64,000 nucleotides of DNA, taken from Actinomadura sp. NAK00032. Its GTDB lineage: Bacteria; Actinomycetota; Actinomycetes; Streptosporangiales; Streptosporangiaceae. Under the pieces are notes generated by a model. The model was not told the DNA's origin, made no database searches, and saw only the letters and a program-made list of their open reading frames with translations. Location of the stretch: the NCBI RefSeq assembly GCF_013364275.1, contig NZ_CP054932.1, forward strand, positions 4,960,001-5,024,000, written 5' to 3'. Below, piece by piece: positions 28,521-38,137 of this stretch; positions within the stretch are counted from its first letter, which is position 1; each line of letters begins with the position of its first letter. A program made the position numbers and the translations under genes.

Positions 28521-29747
28521 TTACGTGCCGTAGGGGCCGGGCGGGCGCGGCGGCAGGAAGCCCGACGGGCCCTGCGCCGCCCACGGCGGGCCCGCGGGCC
28601 AGTTCGCGCCGGCGCGCGGCGGGGTGCGCAGGAACGCCTGCCGGGCCAGCGACATCAGCTCCAGCAGCGCGTCGCGGCGGGTGGCGAACCAGCGCTCGTC
28701 GGCCACCCCCCGGTCGGCGCGCTTGTGCAGCAGCGCCAGTTCGGTCGCGGCGAGCTGGTAGTCGGTCATGGCGCGGCCGGCGGGCGGGCCGCCGACGGAC
28801 CGGGCCCACCGGCGGGCGGCCCGGCGGGACGGGATGGAGCGCAGCATCCGCACGTCCTGCGGCGTCACCAGGCCCGTCCCCGCGTACCGCGGCAGGTAGG
28901 CCTCGATGCGGCGGACGGTGCCGCGCCGCTCGACGAAGACGATGACGATCAGCGTGACCAGGACGCCGAAGTCCAGCAGGTAGACGATGCCGAGCCCGGC
29001 GAGGCCGAACGCGCCGGCGGCGCCGTTCCACAGGCCGTGCAGGATCATCGCGCCGAGCAGCCCGAGCAGCGGCGCGGCGAGCTGGCCGCGCCGGTGGGTG
29101 GCGGCGTAGGCGACGCCGAGGCCCGTCATGGAGGTGAACAGCGGGTGGCTGAGCGGCGCGATGAGGCCGCGCAGGACGAACACCGCCTGGAGCTGCTGGG
29201 CGCCGCCGTCCTCGAACGCCCGCATGTAGTAGGTGATGTTCTCCATCATGGCGAAGCCGAGGCCGACCATGGCGGCGTAGATGATGCCGTCGGCGAACCC
29301 GTCGATCTCGTTGCGGCGGAACCAGAGCAGCCCGAACAGGACGGCGCCCTTCAGCGTCTCCTCGATGATCGGCGCGCCGAAGGTGGCGCTGACGAAGTGG
29401 CCCTCGGTCTCCCCGAAGATCGGCACGGTGACGTACAGCAGCCCGGCGGTGTTGAGGACGAGCGCGCCGAGCACCGCGATCCCGGCGCCCCACATGAACG
29501 AGAACACGAGCGCGCGCGGGGGCTCGGGCTCCAGCCGGTCGAGGGTGAGCGCGAGGGCGACCAGCACCGGGATCGGCAGGATGGCCAGCAGCACGCCGAC
29601 CCAGAAGCCCGCGCCGCCGAACGCGGCGTCGGCGCCGAACGCGACCAGGATGCAGAGCCCGGACACGGTCATGCCGACGATGAGGCCGACCGGGGGCCGG
29701 CCGGGCACCCGGCCGTCGAGCACCGCCTTCGGGTCCATGCGCGCCAT
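28521..29747 (-). CDS. PrsW-family intramembrane metalloprotease
   Basis: 408 residues, eight or nine membrane helices in the first 270. Protease motifs are APIIEETLKG (Glu-Glu), AMMENITYY, LSHPLFTSMTG and LHGLWNG, giving the metal-binding residues of the CAAX/PrsW group. The C-terminal 130 residues are soluble and Pro-rich at the end, unlike short PrsW proteins. Family members cut anti-sigma factors or other membrane proteins; the substrate here is unknown. ATG at 29747 with TACCCT 6 nt upstream, so leaderless. Confidence 0.88.
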   Translation of the reverse strand: MARMDPKAVLDGRVPGRPPVGLIVGMTVSGLCILVAFGADAAFGGAGFWVGVLLAILPIPVLVALALTLDRLEPEPPRALVFSFMWGAGIAVLGALVLNTAGLLYVTVPIFGETEGHFVSATFGAPIIEETLKGAVLFGLLWFRRNEIDGFADGIIYAAMVGLGFAMMENITYYMRAFEDGGAQQLQAVFVLRGLIAPLSHPLFTSMTGLGVAYAATHRRGQLAAPLLGLLGAMILHGLWNGAAGAFGLAGLGIVYLLDFGVLVTLIVIVFVERRGTVRRIEAYLPRYAGTGLVTPQDVRMLRSIPSRRAARRWARSVGGPPAGRAMTDYQLAATELALLHKRADRGVADERWFATRRDALLELMSLARQAFLRTPPRAGANWPAGPPWAAQGPSGFLPPRPPGPYGT

Positions 29748-29820
29748 GTCGTGAGGGTAACGGCAGGTGGGGCGAAGCGCTAAGCCGGGACCGCCACGCA
29801 GCGTGACCGGGCGGGGCGGG

Positions 29821-30825
29821 TCAGTGCAGCAGCGGGTCGACGGCCACGGCGGTGAACAGCAGCGCCAGGTAGACGTTGGACAGGTGGAAGAACCGCATCG
29901 GCCGCAGGTGGACGCCGGTGACGCCGGCGCGCACCGCCTTCAGCAGCCGGTGGCCCTCGGCGAGGAACACCAGGCCGAGCACGACGGCGACGGCGCCGTA
30001 CACCGGGCTCATCCCGGCGACCGGCCACAGGGCCAGCGAGGCCGCGACGGTGGCGTAGGTGTAGGCGAGGCTCTCGGTGACGACGCGGCGCTCGGACGCG
30101 ACGACCGGCAGCATCGGGACCTTGGCGACGGCGTAGTCCTCGCGGTAGCGCATCGCGAGCGTCCACGTGTGCGGCGGCGTCCACAGGAACACGACCATGA
30201 ACAGCACGAACGGCGTCCAGGCGACGGACCCGGTGATCGCGGCCCAGCCGATGAGGACGGGCATGCACCCGGCGATGCCGCCCCAGACGACGTTCTGCGA
30301 GGTGCGCCGCTTCAGCAGCAGCGAGTACACGAAGACGTAGAACAGGATCGCGAACAGCGACCCGGCCGCGGCGACCGGGTTGACCGCCAGCAGGAACCCG
30401 GCCGTGGACAGCACGGCCAGCGTCACCCCGAAGATCAGGGCGCGCGCCGGGGTGACCTGGTGGCGGGCCAGCGGGCGGCGCCGGGTGCGGCGCATCTTGG
30501 CGTCGATGTCGCGGTCGATGTAGCAGTTGATCGCGTTGGCGGATCCGGCGGACATGGTCCCGAACGCCAGCGTGAGCAGCACGGTGGACAGCGGCGGGAC
30601 GCCGCCGGCCGCGAGGAACATCACCGGGATCGTGGTGATCAACAGCAGTTCGATGACGCGTGGCTTCGTGAGCGCCACGTAGGCGCGCACGCTCGCCCCC
30701 ACCGTCCGGCGGGCGGCGCTTTCGGCGGGGTCCGGCACGAGGGCCGGCGAGAGCGCCCCCGGCATCTCGTCGAGCTCGACCCCGCGCTTGCTACTGAGCA
30801 CCGTCACAATCGGGTCCACGTCCAA
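29821..30825 (-). CDS. ctaB: Protoheme IX farnesyltransferase (heme O synthase)
   Basis: 334 residues, UbiA-type prenyltransferase with about nine helices. The Asp-rich motif [20 protein letters not shown] and the second one [16 protein letters not shown] bind prenyl diphosphate. It converts heme B to heme O ahead of CtaA. The start is uncertain: the frame begins with TTG at 30825, with GTG at 30819 as a good alternative; the first 45 residues are not conserved family sequence. It is divergent from tkt, an arrangement also seen in other actinobacteria. Confidence 0.92.
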   Translation of the reverse strand: MDVDPIVTVLSSKRGVELDEMPGALSPALVPDPAESAARRTVGASVRAYVALTKPRVIELLLITTIPVMFLAAGGVPPLSTVLLTLAFGTMSAGSANAINCYIDRDIDAKMRRTRRRPLARHQVTPARALIFGVTLAVLSTAGFLLAVNPVAAAGSLFAILFYVFVYSLLLKRRTSQNVVWGGIAGCMPVLIGWAAITGSVAWTPFVLFMVVFLWTPPHTWTLAMRYREDYAVAKVPMLPVVASERRVVTESLAYTYATVAASLALWPVAGMSPVYGAVAVVLGLVFLAEGHRLLKAVRAGVTGVHLRPMRFFHLSNVYLALLFTAVAVDPLLH

Positions 30826-31380
30826 CTAGGGATGAGAAATCGGTCCACCTCGGCGGTGCCCCCGCGTTCCGGGCCGGCCTCCGGTTGATGCGACTTCGGC
30901 TGGTCTTGTTGCGGCGGCCGCTTTCCGTCGGCCGCGCCATCACTGTAGTCCGCCCCCTCCGGGGGCCGTGCACCGGGTCGCCGGACGCGCCGGACGCGCC
31001 GATCCATGATCGCCCGCCCCCGCCGGGCGGCCCGTCCGGACGCGTCCGGGATCACCCTCCGGATCCCCCGTGCGGGGGGTTAGTCGCAGGGGCCGCCGGG
31101 CAAGGGTGCATGAGGCGCCGCACGCGGCCCGGACCCCCCGGACGCGCGTGTCCCCCGGCGCGTCCCGTCCCGCCTGCGGCGGCCCTCCCTCGCGATAGGC
31201 TCGCCTGGGGCGCGGCATGATCTTCGCCCGCCGCGGACCGGCGGCGGAACGGGGCAGGGGGAAGCGCGCCGGGTCGCCGGGCGTTACGGCCATCGGAGGC
31301 CGCGGCAGGGCGGCACGGGGCTGCGGCGCACAACATTACAGAGTCATCTTGACACCGGTTCGAGAGGAGCCTGGCGTTCC
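30826..31380. other. 555-bp divergent intergenic region between ctaB and tkt
   Basis: No convincing gene. It holds the promoters for ctaB and the tkt operon. Base composition is mixed: a G/C-homopolymer-rich centre (about 31020-31170) and a less GC-rich stretch before tkt (31331-31350). TAGGCT near 31197 could be a -10 on the plus strand. A 55-codon open frame from ATG 31217 ends in TGA at 31382-31384, overlapping the tkt GTG; it lacks clear coding bias in its second half and may be chance. Confidence 0.5.
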
Positions 31381-33507
31381 GTGAGCAGGGACAACAGCAC
31401 GTTTGAGTGGTCCGACAAGGACCGGCGCGCGGTGGACGTGATCCGCGCCCTCGCCATGGACGCGGTCGAGGAGGCCGGCTCGGGCCATCCCGGCACGGCG
31501 ATGAGCCTCGCGCCGGCCGCCTACCTTCTTTTCCAGCGCTTCCTCCGGCACGACCCGACGGACCCGAACTGGGCCGGGCGCGACAGGTTCGTGCTCTCCT
31601 GCGGCCACTCCAGCCTGACCCTCTACATCCAGCTGTACCTGTCGGGCTACCCGATGACGCTGGACGACCTGAAGGCGCTGCGCAAGTGGGGCAGCCTCAC
31701 CCCCGGGCACCCCGAGCACGGGCACACCGCCGGGGTGGAGACCACCACGGGGCCGCTCGGGCAGGGCATCGCGAACGCGGTCGGCATGGCGATGGCGGCG
31801 CGCCGCGAGCGCGGGCTGTTCGACCCGGACGCGCCCGAGGGCGAGTCCCCGTTCGACCACATGATCTGGGCGTTCGCGTCGGACGGCGACATCGAGGAGG
31901 GCATCAGCCACGAGGCGTCCGCGCTGGCGGGCCACCAGCGCCTCGGCAACCTCGTGCTGCTCTACGACGACAACAAGATCTCCATCGAGGACGACACCGC
32001 GATCGCGCTGTCGGAGGACGTGCGGGCCCGGTACGCGGCCTACGGCTGGGACGTCCACCGCGTCGACTGGACCGAGAACGGCGACTACGAGGAGAACGTG
32101 GCCGCGCTCGCGGCGGCGTTCGCCGCGGCGAAGGCCGAGACGGCCCGCCCGTCGTTCATCGCGCTGCGCACGATCATCGGCTGGCCGGCGCCGAACAAGA
32201 AGAACACCGGCAAGATCCACGGTTCGGCGCTCGGCGCCGACGAGGTCGCCGCGACCAAGCGGATCCTCGGCCTGGACCCGGCGGAGACCTTCCAGGTCCC
32301 CGAGGACGTGCTGGCGCACGCCCGGCAGGTGTGCGAGCGGGGCCGCGCCGACCACGCCGCGTGGAACGGGGCGTTCGACGCGTGGCGGGCGGCGAACCCC
32401 GGCCGCGCCGCCGAGTTCGACCGGATCTCCACCCGCACGCTGCCGCCCGGCTGGGACGAGGCGCTGCCCGCGTTCGAGGCCGGCAAGGACATCGCGACCC
32501 GCGCCGCGTCCGGCGAGATCCTGGCGTCGCTGGCGCCGGTGCTGCCGGAGCTGTGGGGCGGCTCGGCCGACCTCGCCGAGAGCAACAACACCACCATGAA
32601 GGGCGAGCCGTCCTTCATCCCCGAGGAGTTCCAGACCAAGGAGTTCCCCGGCCACCGCTACGGCCGCACGCTGCACTTCGGCGTCCGCGAGCACGCGATG
32701 GGCGCGATCTGCAACGGCATCGCACTGCACGGCGGCACCCGCCCCTACGGCGGCACGTTCCTGATCTTCAGCGACTACATGCGCCCGGCCGTCCGGCTGG
32801 CGGCGCTGATGAAGCTGCCGGTCACCTACGTGTGGACGCACGACTCGATCGGCCTCGGCGAGGACGGCCCGACGCACCAGCCGGTCGAGCACCTGTGGGC
32901 GCTGCGGGCCATCCCCGGCCTGGACGTGGTCCGGCCGGCCGACGCCAACGAGACGGCGGTGGCGTGGCGGACCGTGCTCGGGCACACCGACCGCCCGGCG
33001 GGCCTGGCGCTGACCCGGCAGAAGCTGCCGACGCTGGAGCGCGGCGGCGAACTGGCGTCCGCGGAGGGCGCCGCCAAGGGCGGCTACGTCCTCGCCGACG
33101 CCGACGGCGGGCAGCCCGAGGTGATCCTCATCGCGACCGGCAGCGAGGTGCAGCTCGCCCTGGAGGCGCGCACGGCGCTGCAGGCCGAGGGCACCCCGAC
33201 CCGGGTGGTGTCGATGCCGTGCGTGGAGTGGTTCGAGGAGCAGACCGACGCCTACCGGCAGGAGGTCCTCCCGCCGGGGGTGAAGGCGCGCGTGTCCGTC
33301 GAGGCGGGCGTCGCGCTCGGCTGGCGCGGCTACGTCGGCGACGACGGCGAGTCGGTGAGTCTGGAGCACTTCGGCGCGTCCGCCGACTACAAGACGCTGT
33401 TCCTGCAGTTCGGCATCACCGCCGAGCGGGTCGTCGCGGCGGCCAAGGCGAGCCTGATCAAGGCCGGCGTGCACGGCGCCGGGCGCGGCGAGACCACGGG
33501 CAACTAG
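31381..33507 (+). CDS. tkt: Transketolase
   Basis: 708 residues. The TPP-binding motif [13 protein letters not shown]...[12 protein letters not shown], the [17 protein letters not shown] loop and C-terminal transketolase domain are intact. It moves two-carbon units between sugar phosphates in the non-oxidative pentose-phosphate branch. The start is a GTG at 31381 with GAGAGGAG about 11 nt upstream. First gene of the operon tkt-tal-pgi-like(3)-zwf-opcA-pgl; tal follows after 10 bp. Confidence 0.96.
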   Translation: MSRDNSTFEWSDKDRRAVDVIRALAMDAVEEAGSGHPGTAMSLAPAAYLLFQRFLRHDPTDPNWAGRDRFVLSCGHSSLTLYIQLYLSGYPMTLDDLKALRKWGSLTPGHPEHGHTAGVETTTGPLGQGIANAVGMAMAARRERGLFDPDAPEGESPFDHMIWAFASDGDIEEGISHEASALAGHQRLGNLVLLYDDNKISIEDDTAIALSEDVRARYAAYGWDVHRVDWTENGDYEENVAALAAAFAAAKAETARPSFIALRTIIGWPAPNKKNTGKIHGSALGADEVAATKRILGLDPAETFQVPEDVLAHARQVCERGRADHAAWNGAFDAWRAANPGRAAEFDRISTRTLPPGWDEALPAFEAGKDIATRAASGEILASLAPVLPELWGGSADLAESNNTTMKGEPSFIPEEFQTKEFPGHRYGRTLHFGVREHAMGAICNGIALHGGTRPYGGTFLIFSDYMRPAVRLAALMKLPVTYVWTHDSIGLGEDGPTHQPVEHLWALRAIPGLDVVRPADANETAVAWRTVLGHTDRPAGLALTRQKLPTLERGGELASAEGAAKGGYVLADADGGQPEVILIATGSEVQLALEARTALQAEGTPTRVVSMPCVEWFEEQTDAYRQEVLPPGVKARVSVEAGVALGWRGYVGDDGESVSLEHFGASADYKTLFLQFGITAERVVAAAKASLIKAGVHGAGRGETTGN

Positions 33508-33517
33508 GAGGAGAGCG

Positions 33518-34633
33518 ATGAGCGACATCCTGAAGGAGCTCTCGGACGAGGGCGTGTCGATCTGGCTGGACGACATCAGCCGGGAGCGGCTGCGGACGGG
33601 CAACCTGGCCGAGCTGGTCAAGGACAGCCACGTCGTGGGCGTCACCTCCAACCCGACGATCTTCGCCAAGGCGCTGAGCAAGGGCAACGCCTACGACGAC
33701 CAGGTCCGCGACCTGGCGGCGCTGGGCGTGGACGTCGAGGAGGCGTCCCGCGCGATCACCACCTACGACATCCGGTGGGGCTGCGACGTGCTGCGCCCGG
33801 TCTACGACCGGACCGACGGCGTCGACGGCCGGGTGTCGATCGAGGTCGACCCGCGGCTGGCCCGCGAGACGGGCAAGACGGTCGCCGAGGCGCGGATGCT
33901 GTGGTGGCTGGTGGACCGGCCCAACCTGTTCATCAAGATCCCCGCGACGCGGGAGGGGCTGGCCGCGATCACCGCGACGCTGGCCCAGGGCATCAGCGTG
34001 AACGTGACGCTGATCTTCTCGCTGGAGCGCTACGGCGAGGTCATCGACGCGTTCTTCGCGGGTCTGGAGCAGGCCCGCGACAACGGCCACGACCTGTCGA
34101 AGATGGCGTCGGTGGCGTCGTTCTTCGTCAGCCGGGTGGACACCGAGATCGACAAGCGGCTCGACAAGATCGGCTCGGACGAGGCGAAGGGCCTGCGCTC
34201 CAAGGCGGGGCTCGCCAACGCCCGGCTCGCCTACGCGCTGTACGAGGAGAAGTTCGCCACCGACCGGTGGAAGGCGCTGAAGGACGCCGGGGCCCGCCCC
34301 CAGCGTCCGCTGTGGGCCTCCACCGGCGTGAAGGACCCGGACCTCAACGACACGCTGTACGTGGACGAGCTGGTCGCGCCCGGCACCGTCAACACGATGC
34401 CGGAGGCGACGCTCGTGGCCGAGGCCGACCACGGCCAGGTCCGCGGCGACACCGTCCGCGGCTCCTACGACGACGCCCGCGCGCACATGGCGGCGCTGAA
34501 GGCGGCCGGCGTGGACTACGACGACGTCGTGCGGGTCCTGGAGGACGAGGGCGTGGAGAAGTTCGCGGCCTCGTGGAAGGGCATGCTCGACTCCATCACC
34601 GGCGAGCTGGAGTCCAAGAGGGCCGGCGCGTGA
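33518..34633 (+). CDS. tal: Transaldolase
   Basis: 371 residues, actinobacterial long-type transaldolase. The Schiff-base Lys lies in [12 protein letters not shown], and [11 protein letters not shown] and [13 protein letters not shown] are family motifs. It exchanges three-carbon units between sedoheptulose-7-phosphate and glyceraldehyde-3-phosphate. AGGAGGAGAGCG precedes the ATG. Its TGA overlaps the GTG of the next gene (GTGA), coupling it to the first Pgi-like protein. Confidence 0.95.
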   Translation: MSDILKELSDEGVSIWLDDISRERLRTGNLAELVKDSHVVGVTSNPTIFAKALSKGNAYDDQVRDLAALGVDVEEASRAITTYDIRWGCDVLRPVYDRTDGVDGRVSIEVDPRLARETGKTVAEARMLWWLVDRPNLFIKIPATREGLAAITATLAQGISVNVTLIFSLERYGEVIDAFFAGLEQARDNGHDLSKMASVASFFVSRVDTEIDKRLDKIGSDEAKGLRSKAGLANARLAYALYEEKFATDRWKALKDAGARPQRPLWASTGVKDPDLNDTLYVDELVAPGTVNTMPEATLVAEADHGQVRGDTVRGSYDDARAHMAALKAAGVDYDDVVRVLEDEGVEKFAASWKGMLDSITGELESKRAGA

Positions 34634-36297
34634 CCTCGGTGGTGACCGCCGGGGGGATCTCGGTCACCATCCGCGGCGCCGTCGTCGACGAGGGCGAGAC
34701 GGTCCTGGACCGTCTCGTCTCCGACGGCGTGCCGGGTTCGCTCGCGTCCCGGAGCGCCAAGCTGTGGGGGCCGGACGCGGCCCCGCTCGCCGCCCGCCGG
34801 CTCGGCTGGCTGGACCTGCCGGAGGCCTCGCGGTCAACGGTGGACCGGCCGGCCGGCCCGGCGGCGGCACTGCTGCGCGAGACCCGCGCCGCCGGGCTCG
34901 ACCGGATCGTGCTGGCCGCCGCCGGGGGCACGGCCCTGGCCGCCGAGGCGATGTGCCGCACGGCCGGCGTCCGGCTGACCGTCCTCGACACCACCGACCC
35001 GCACGAGGTGGGGCGCGTGCTGGCGGCCGACCTGGACCGGACGCTCGTCGTCGTGGTGGGCGAGAGCGTCGAGGCGGAGTCGCTGCGGCGGGTGTTCGGG
35101 CGGGCGTTCGCCGAGGCCGGGCTGAAGGGCGCCGAGCTGGCGCGCCGGTTCGTCATCGTGGCCGAGGAGGGCTCCGCGCTCGCGCGCACGGCCGGGGACG
35201 TCGGCCACCACCTCGTCCCGGCCGAGCCCGACGTCGACGACCGGTTCGGGGCGCTCGGCGTGCGGTCGCTGGCCCCGGCGGTGCTCGCGGGCGCGGACGC
35301 GGGCGCGCTGCTGGACGAGGCGTCGGGGCTCGCCGCGGCGCTGCGGCAGCCCTACGACAACCCCGCGCTGGCGCTCGGCGCGGCGCTCGGCTCGTCGGCG
35401 CTCGGCGTCCGCGACAAGCTGGTGATCGCCGACCACGGCTCCGGCCTGGACGGCCTCGCCGGGTGGGCGGAGCAGCTGGTCGGCGGCGCGCTCGGCAAGG
35501 ACGGCAAGGGGCTGCTGCCGGTCGTGGTGGAGGGCGTCGACGCGCCCGGCTTCGCGCTGGCCGGCGACCTGCGGCGGGTCATCCTGGGCCGCCGCCCGGA
35601 CGAGCCGGGCCCCGGCCGCGAGGCGGGGGTGAGCGTCGCGGGCCCGCTCGGCGCGCAGTTCCTGCTGTGGGAGTACGCGGTCGCGGTCGCGGCGCGGGTG
35701 ATCGGGGTGAACCCGTTCGACGAGCCGGACACGGGCCAGTCGCGGGAGAGCACGGCCGCGCTGCTGCGCTCGGAGGAGGGCACCGCGCCGACGGTGGTCC
35801 GGCGGCCGCCGGAGCTGGTCGAGGGCGCGGTCGAGGTGCACGCCCCCGAGGACGCGCTGCGCGGCGCCAAGACGCTCACCGAGGCGCTGGAGACCGTCCT
35901 CGCGGACGTCCCCGGCGGCGGCTACCTCGCGGTCCTGGCCTACCTGGACCGCTCCGGCGACGCGGCGGCGGCCGGGCTGCGGCCGCTGCTGGCCGCGCGC
36001 GGCGGCGAGGTCCGCCGGACCCCGGCGCCGGTCACGTTCGGCTGGGGCCCGCGCTACCTGCACGCGGCCGGCCAGTACCACAAGGGCGGGCCGCTGAACG
36101 GGGCGTTCCTGCAGATCACCGGGGCGGTCACGACCGACGTGCCGGTGCCGGGCAAGCCGTACACGCTGGGCGAGCTGCAGCTCGCGCAGGCGTTCGGCGA
36201 CCTGCGGGTGCTGCGCTCACTCGGCCGCCCGGCGGTCCGGCTGCACCTGCGGGACCGGGCCGAGGGCCTCGCGCAGCTGACCGCCGCGCTCGGCTGA
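34630..36297 (+). CDS. pgi: Glucose-6-phosphate isomerase-like protein, copy 1 of 3
   Basis: 555 residues, double SIS-domain fold of the Pgi family, of the type found fused to transaldolase elsewhere. Recognisable elements are [67 protein letters not shown] and [23 protein letters not shown]. It is the best-preserved of three tandem paralogues. The usual GRYS phosphate-binding Ser is Gly, and the catalytic Glu of the ESxGK motif aligns with Gly (GALGK, about 286-290). Isomerase activity is therefore doubtful. Position between tal and zwf implies a sugar-phosphate ligand. Confidence 0.85.
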   Translation: MTSVVTAGGISVTIRGAVVDEGETVLDRLVSDGVPGSLASRSAKLWGPDAAPLAARRLGWLDLPEASRSTVDRPAGPAAALLRETRAAGLDRIVLAAAGGTALAAEAMCRTAGVRLTVLDTTDPHEVGRVLAADLDRTLVVVVGESVEAESLRRVFGRAFAEAGLKGAELARRFVIVAEEGSALARTAGDVGHHLVPAEPDVDDRFGALGVRSLAPAVLAGADAGALLDEASGLAAALRQPYDNPALALGAALGSSALGVRDKLVIADHGSGLDGLAGWAEQLVGGALGKDGKGLLPVVVEGVDAPGFALAGDLRRVILGRRPDEPGPGREAGVSVAGPLGAQFLLWEYAVAVAARVIGVNPFDEPDTGQSRESTAALLRSEEGTAPTVVRRPPELVEGAVEVHAPEDALRGAKTLTEALETVLADVPGGGYLAVLAYLDRSGDAAAAGLRPLLAARGGEVRRTPAPVTFGWGPRYLHAAGQYHKGGPLNGAFLQITGAVTTDVPVPGKPYTLGELQLAQAFGDLRVLRSLGRPAVRLHLRDRAEGLAQLTAALG

Positions 36298-36433
36298 CCG
36301 CCCGCCGCGCGCCCGCCGCCCGCCCGCCGGGACGCAGCGCGACCGCGCGGATCCGGGACGCGACAAAGAAGATCGATGGAGATGGTCGCGAATGCCCGTT
36401 CTCTCCTGAAACGATGGGGGGCAGGAGGGAACG

Positions 36434-38137
36434 GTGTCCGGATTCGACGTACTGACGCGCGGCGACGTGCTGGACTCGGCGCTGCAGGCACGGGACTACC
36501 TCGTGAGCTGCGGCGTCCCCGGCGCGCTGGCCGCCAAGGACCCGCGGCTGTGGGGGCGGCGCGCGGTGGACCACAGCCGGCTCGGCTGGCTCGACCTGCC
36601 GTTCGCCTCCCGCGGGCTGCTGAACCAGATCGGCGGGCTCGTGTCGGAGGCGCGCTACTCGGGCCTCGACCACATCGTGCTGATCGGCGTCGGCGCGGAG
36701 AGCCTCGCCGCGCAGGCGATCATGGAGGCGCACGCGCCGGCGCTGGCCGGCGCCGGCGGCCCCGCCGGCACGCCCCCGGGCGGCGCCGAGCGCACCACCG
36801 GCGAGCTGACCGTGCTGGACGGCGGCGACACCGCCGCGCTGGCGTTCGCGATGGAGCGGCTCGACCGGACGCTGGTCGTCCTGGCGAGCAAGGCGGGCGT
36901 GTCGCTGGAGGGCGACGCCTACCGGCGGATCTTCGCCGCGGCGTTCCGCGAGCGGGGCATGTCCGAGCGGGAGATCGCGGGCCGGTTCCTGGTCGTCACC
37001 GACCACGGCAGCCCGCTGCACGACTTCGCCCGGCAGTGCGGCTACCGGATCGGGCTGACCGACCCCTACCTGCCGGGCCACTACGGCGCGCTGTCGGCGT
37101 ACGGGCTGGTCCCGGCGGTGCTGGCGGGCGCGGACGCCGACCGGCTGCTGGACGAGGCGGCGTCGCTGGTGCCGTCGCTGTCCAAGGACGAGGACAACCC
37201 GGGCCTGCTGCTCGGCGCGGTCATCGGCGGCTGCGCGCAGCAGCCGGAGGGCGGGCTCGCCCGCGACAAGGTGCTGCTGCGCGAGCCCGGCGGCCCGGGC
37301 GCGCTGAGCGCGTGGATCTCCCAGCTGCTCGCCGTCGGCACCGGCAAGCGGGGCCGCGGCGTGCTGGCGTTCGAGCCGCCCGGCGGGCGCGGCGAGTTCC
37401 CCGACGTGCACGGCGTGGCGATCAACCCGCGGTCGGCGGCGCAGGACGACGCGGACACCTCGGTGTGGGCGCCGCTCGGCGCGCAGTTCCTGCTGTGGGA
37501 GTACGCGACGGCCGTCGCCGGGTGGCTGCTCGGCGTGAACCCGTTCGAGGCCGGCAGCACGGTCGTGCAGGAGGCCGAGGACGACGCGGCGATGCTGCTG
37601 CGCGGCGCGGCGGCGGGGTCGCTGACGGCGGAGCGCCCGGTGTACGTCGAGGACGGCATCGAGGTGCACGCCGACTTCCCGTGGCCGCCCGGCGCGGAGC
37701 TGCGGACCGTCCTCGGCGGGCTGGTCGCCTCGGTGCCCTCCGACGGCTACCTGTCGGTGATGACGTACCTGTCGGGCGACTTCTCCGGGCGGTACCTGGC
37801 GCCGTCGCTGGCGCGCGCGGCCGGGCGTCCCGTCGCCTACGGCCCGGGCCCCGGCTACCCGCACGCGACCGGGCCGGTGCACAAGGACGGCCCCGGCAAC
37901 GGCGCGTTCCTCATCATCACCGGCGACCCGGCGCCCGGCGACGCGCTCGCCGCGCACCCGGTGCCCGGCCGCCCCTACAGCCTGGCGCAGCTGCGGCTGG
38001 CGCGGGCGCTCGGCGAACTGCGGGCGCTGCGGCAGCGCCGGCTGCCGGTGATCCGGCTGCACCTGCGCGACCCGGTCGACGGCGCCGGCCGGCTGACCGG
38101 GGCGGTCCGCGCGGTGGCGGGGGCGCGCAGGCCGTGA
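36434..38137 (+). CDS. Glucose-6-phosphate isomerase-like protein, copy 2 of 3
   Basis: 567 residues, paralogous along its length to the preceding protein. Shared blocks: [88 protein letters not shown] and PHATGPVHKDGPGNGAFLIITG. The catalytic Glu position of ESTGK is Val, the GRYS motif is lost, and HKGGP has become HKDGP. A likely non-canonical or non-catalytic member. GTG at 36434 is set by AGGAGGG 5 nt upstream; the 136-bp gap before it is the largest in the operon. Confidence 0.8.
   Translation: MSGFDVLTRGDVLDSALQARDYLVSCGVPGALAAKDPRLWGRRAVDHSRLGWLDLPFASRGLLNQIGGLVSEARYSGLDHIVLIGVGAESLAAQAIMEAHAPALAGAGGPAGTPPGGAERTTGELTVLDGGDTAALAFAMERLDRTLVVLASKAGVSLEGDAYRRIFAAAFRERGMSEREIAGRFLVVTDHGSPLHDFARQCGYRIGLTDPYLPGHYGALSAYGLVPAVLAGADADRLLDEAASLVPSLSKDEDNPGLLLGAVIGGCAQQPEGGLARDKVLLREPGGPGALSAWISQLLAVGTGKRGRGVLAFEPPGGRGEFPDVHGVAINPRSAAQDDADTSVWAPLGAQFLLWEYATAVAGWLLGVNPFEAGSTVVQEAEDDAAMLLRGAAAGSLTAERPVYVEDGIEVHADFPWPPGAELRTVLGGLVASVPSDGYLSVMTYLSGDFSGRYLAPSLARAAGRPVAYGPGPGYPHATGPVHKDGPGNGAFLIITGDPAPGDALAAHPVPGRPYSLAQLRLARALGELRALRQRRLPVIRLHLRDPVDGAGRLTGAVRAVAGARRP

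Noticed and set aside
31336-33687. 783-codon minus-strand frame opposite transketolase
   Set aside because: Transketolase motifs are complete on the plus strand; the antisense frame is a GC-driven shadow.
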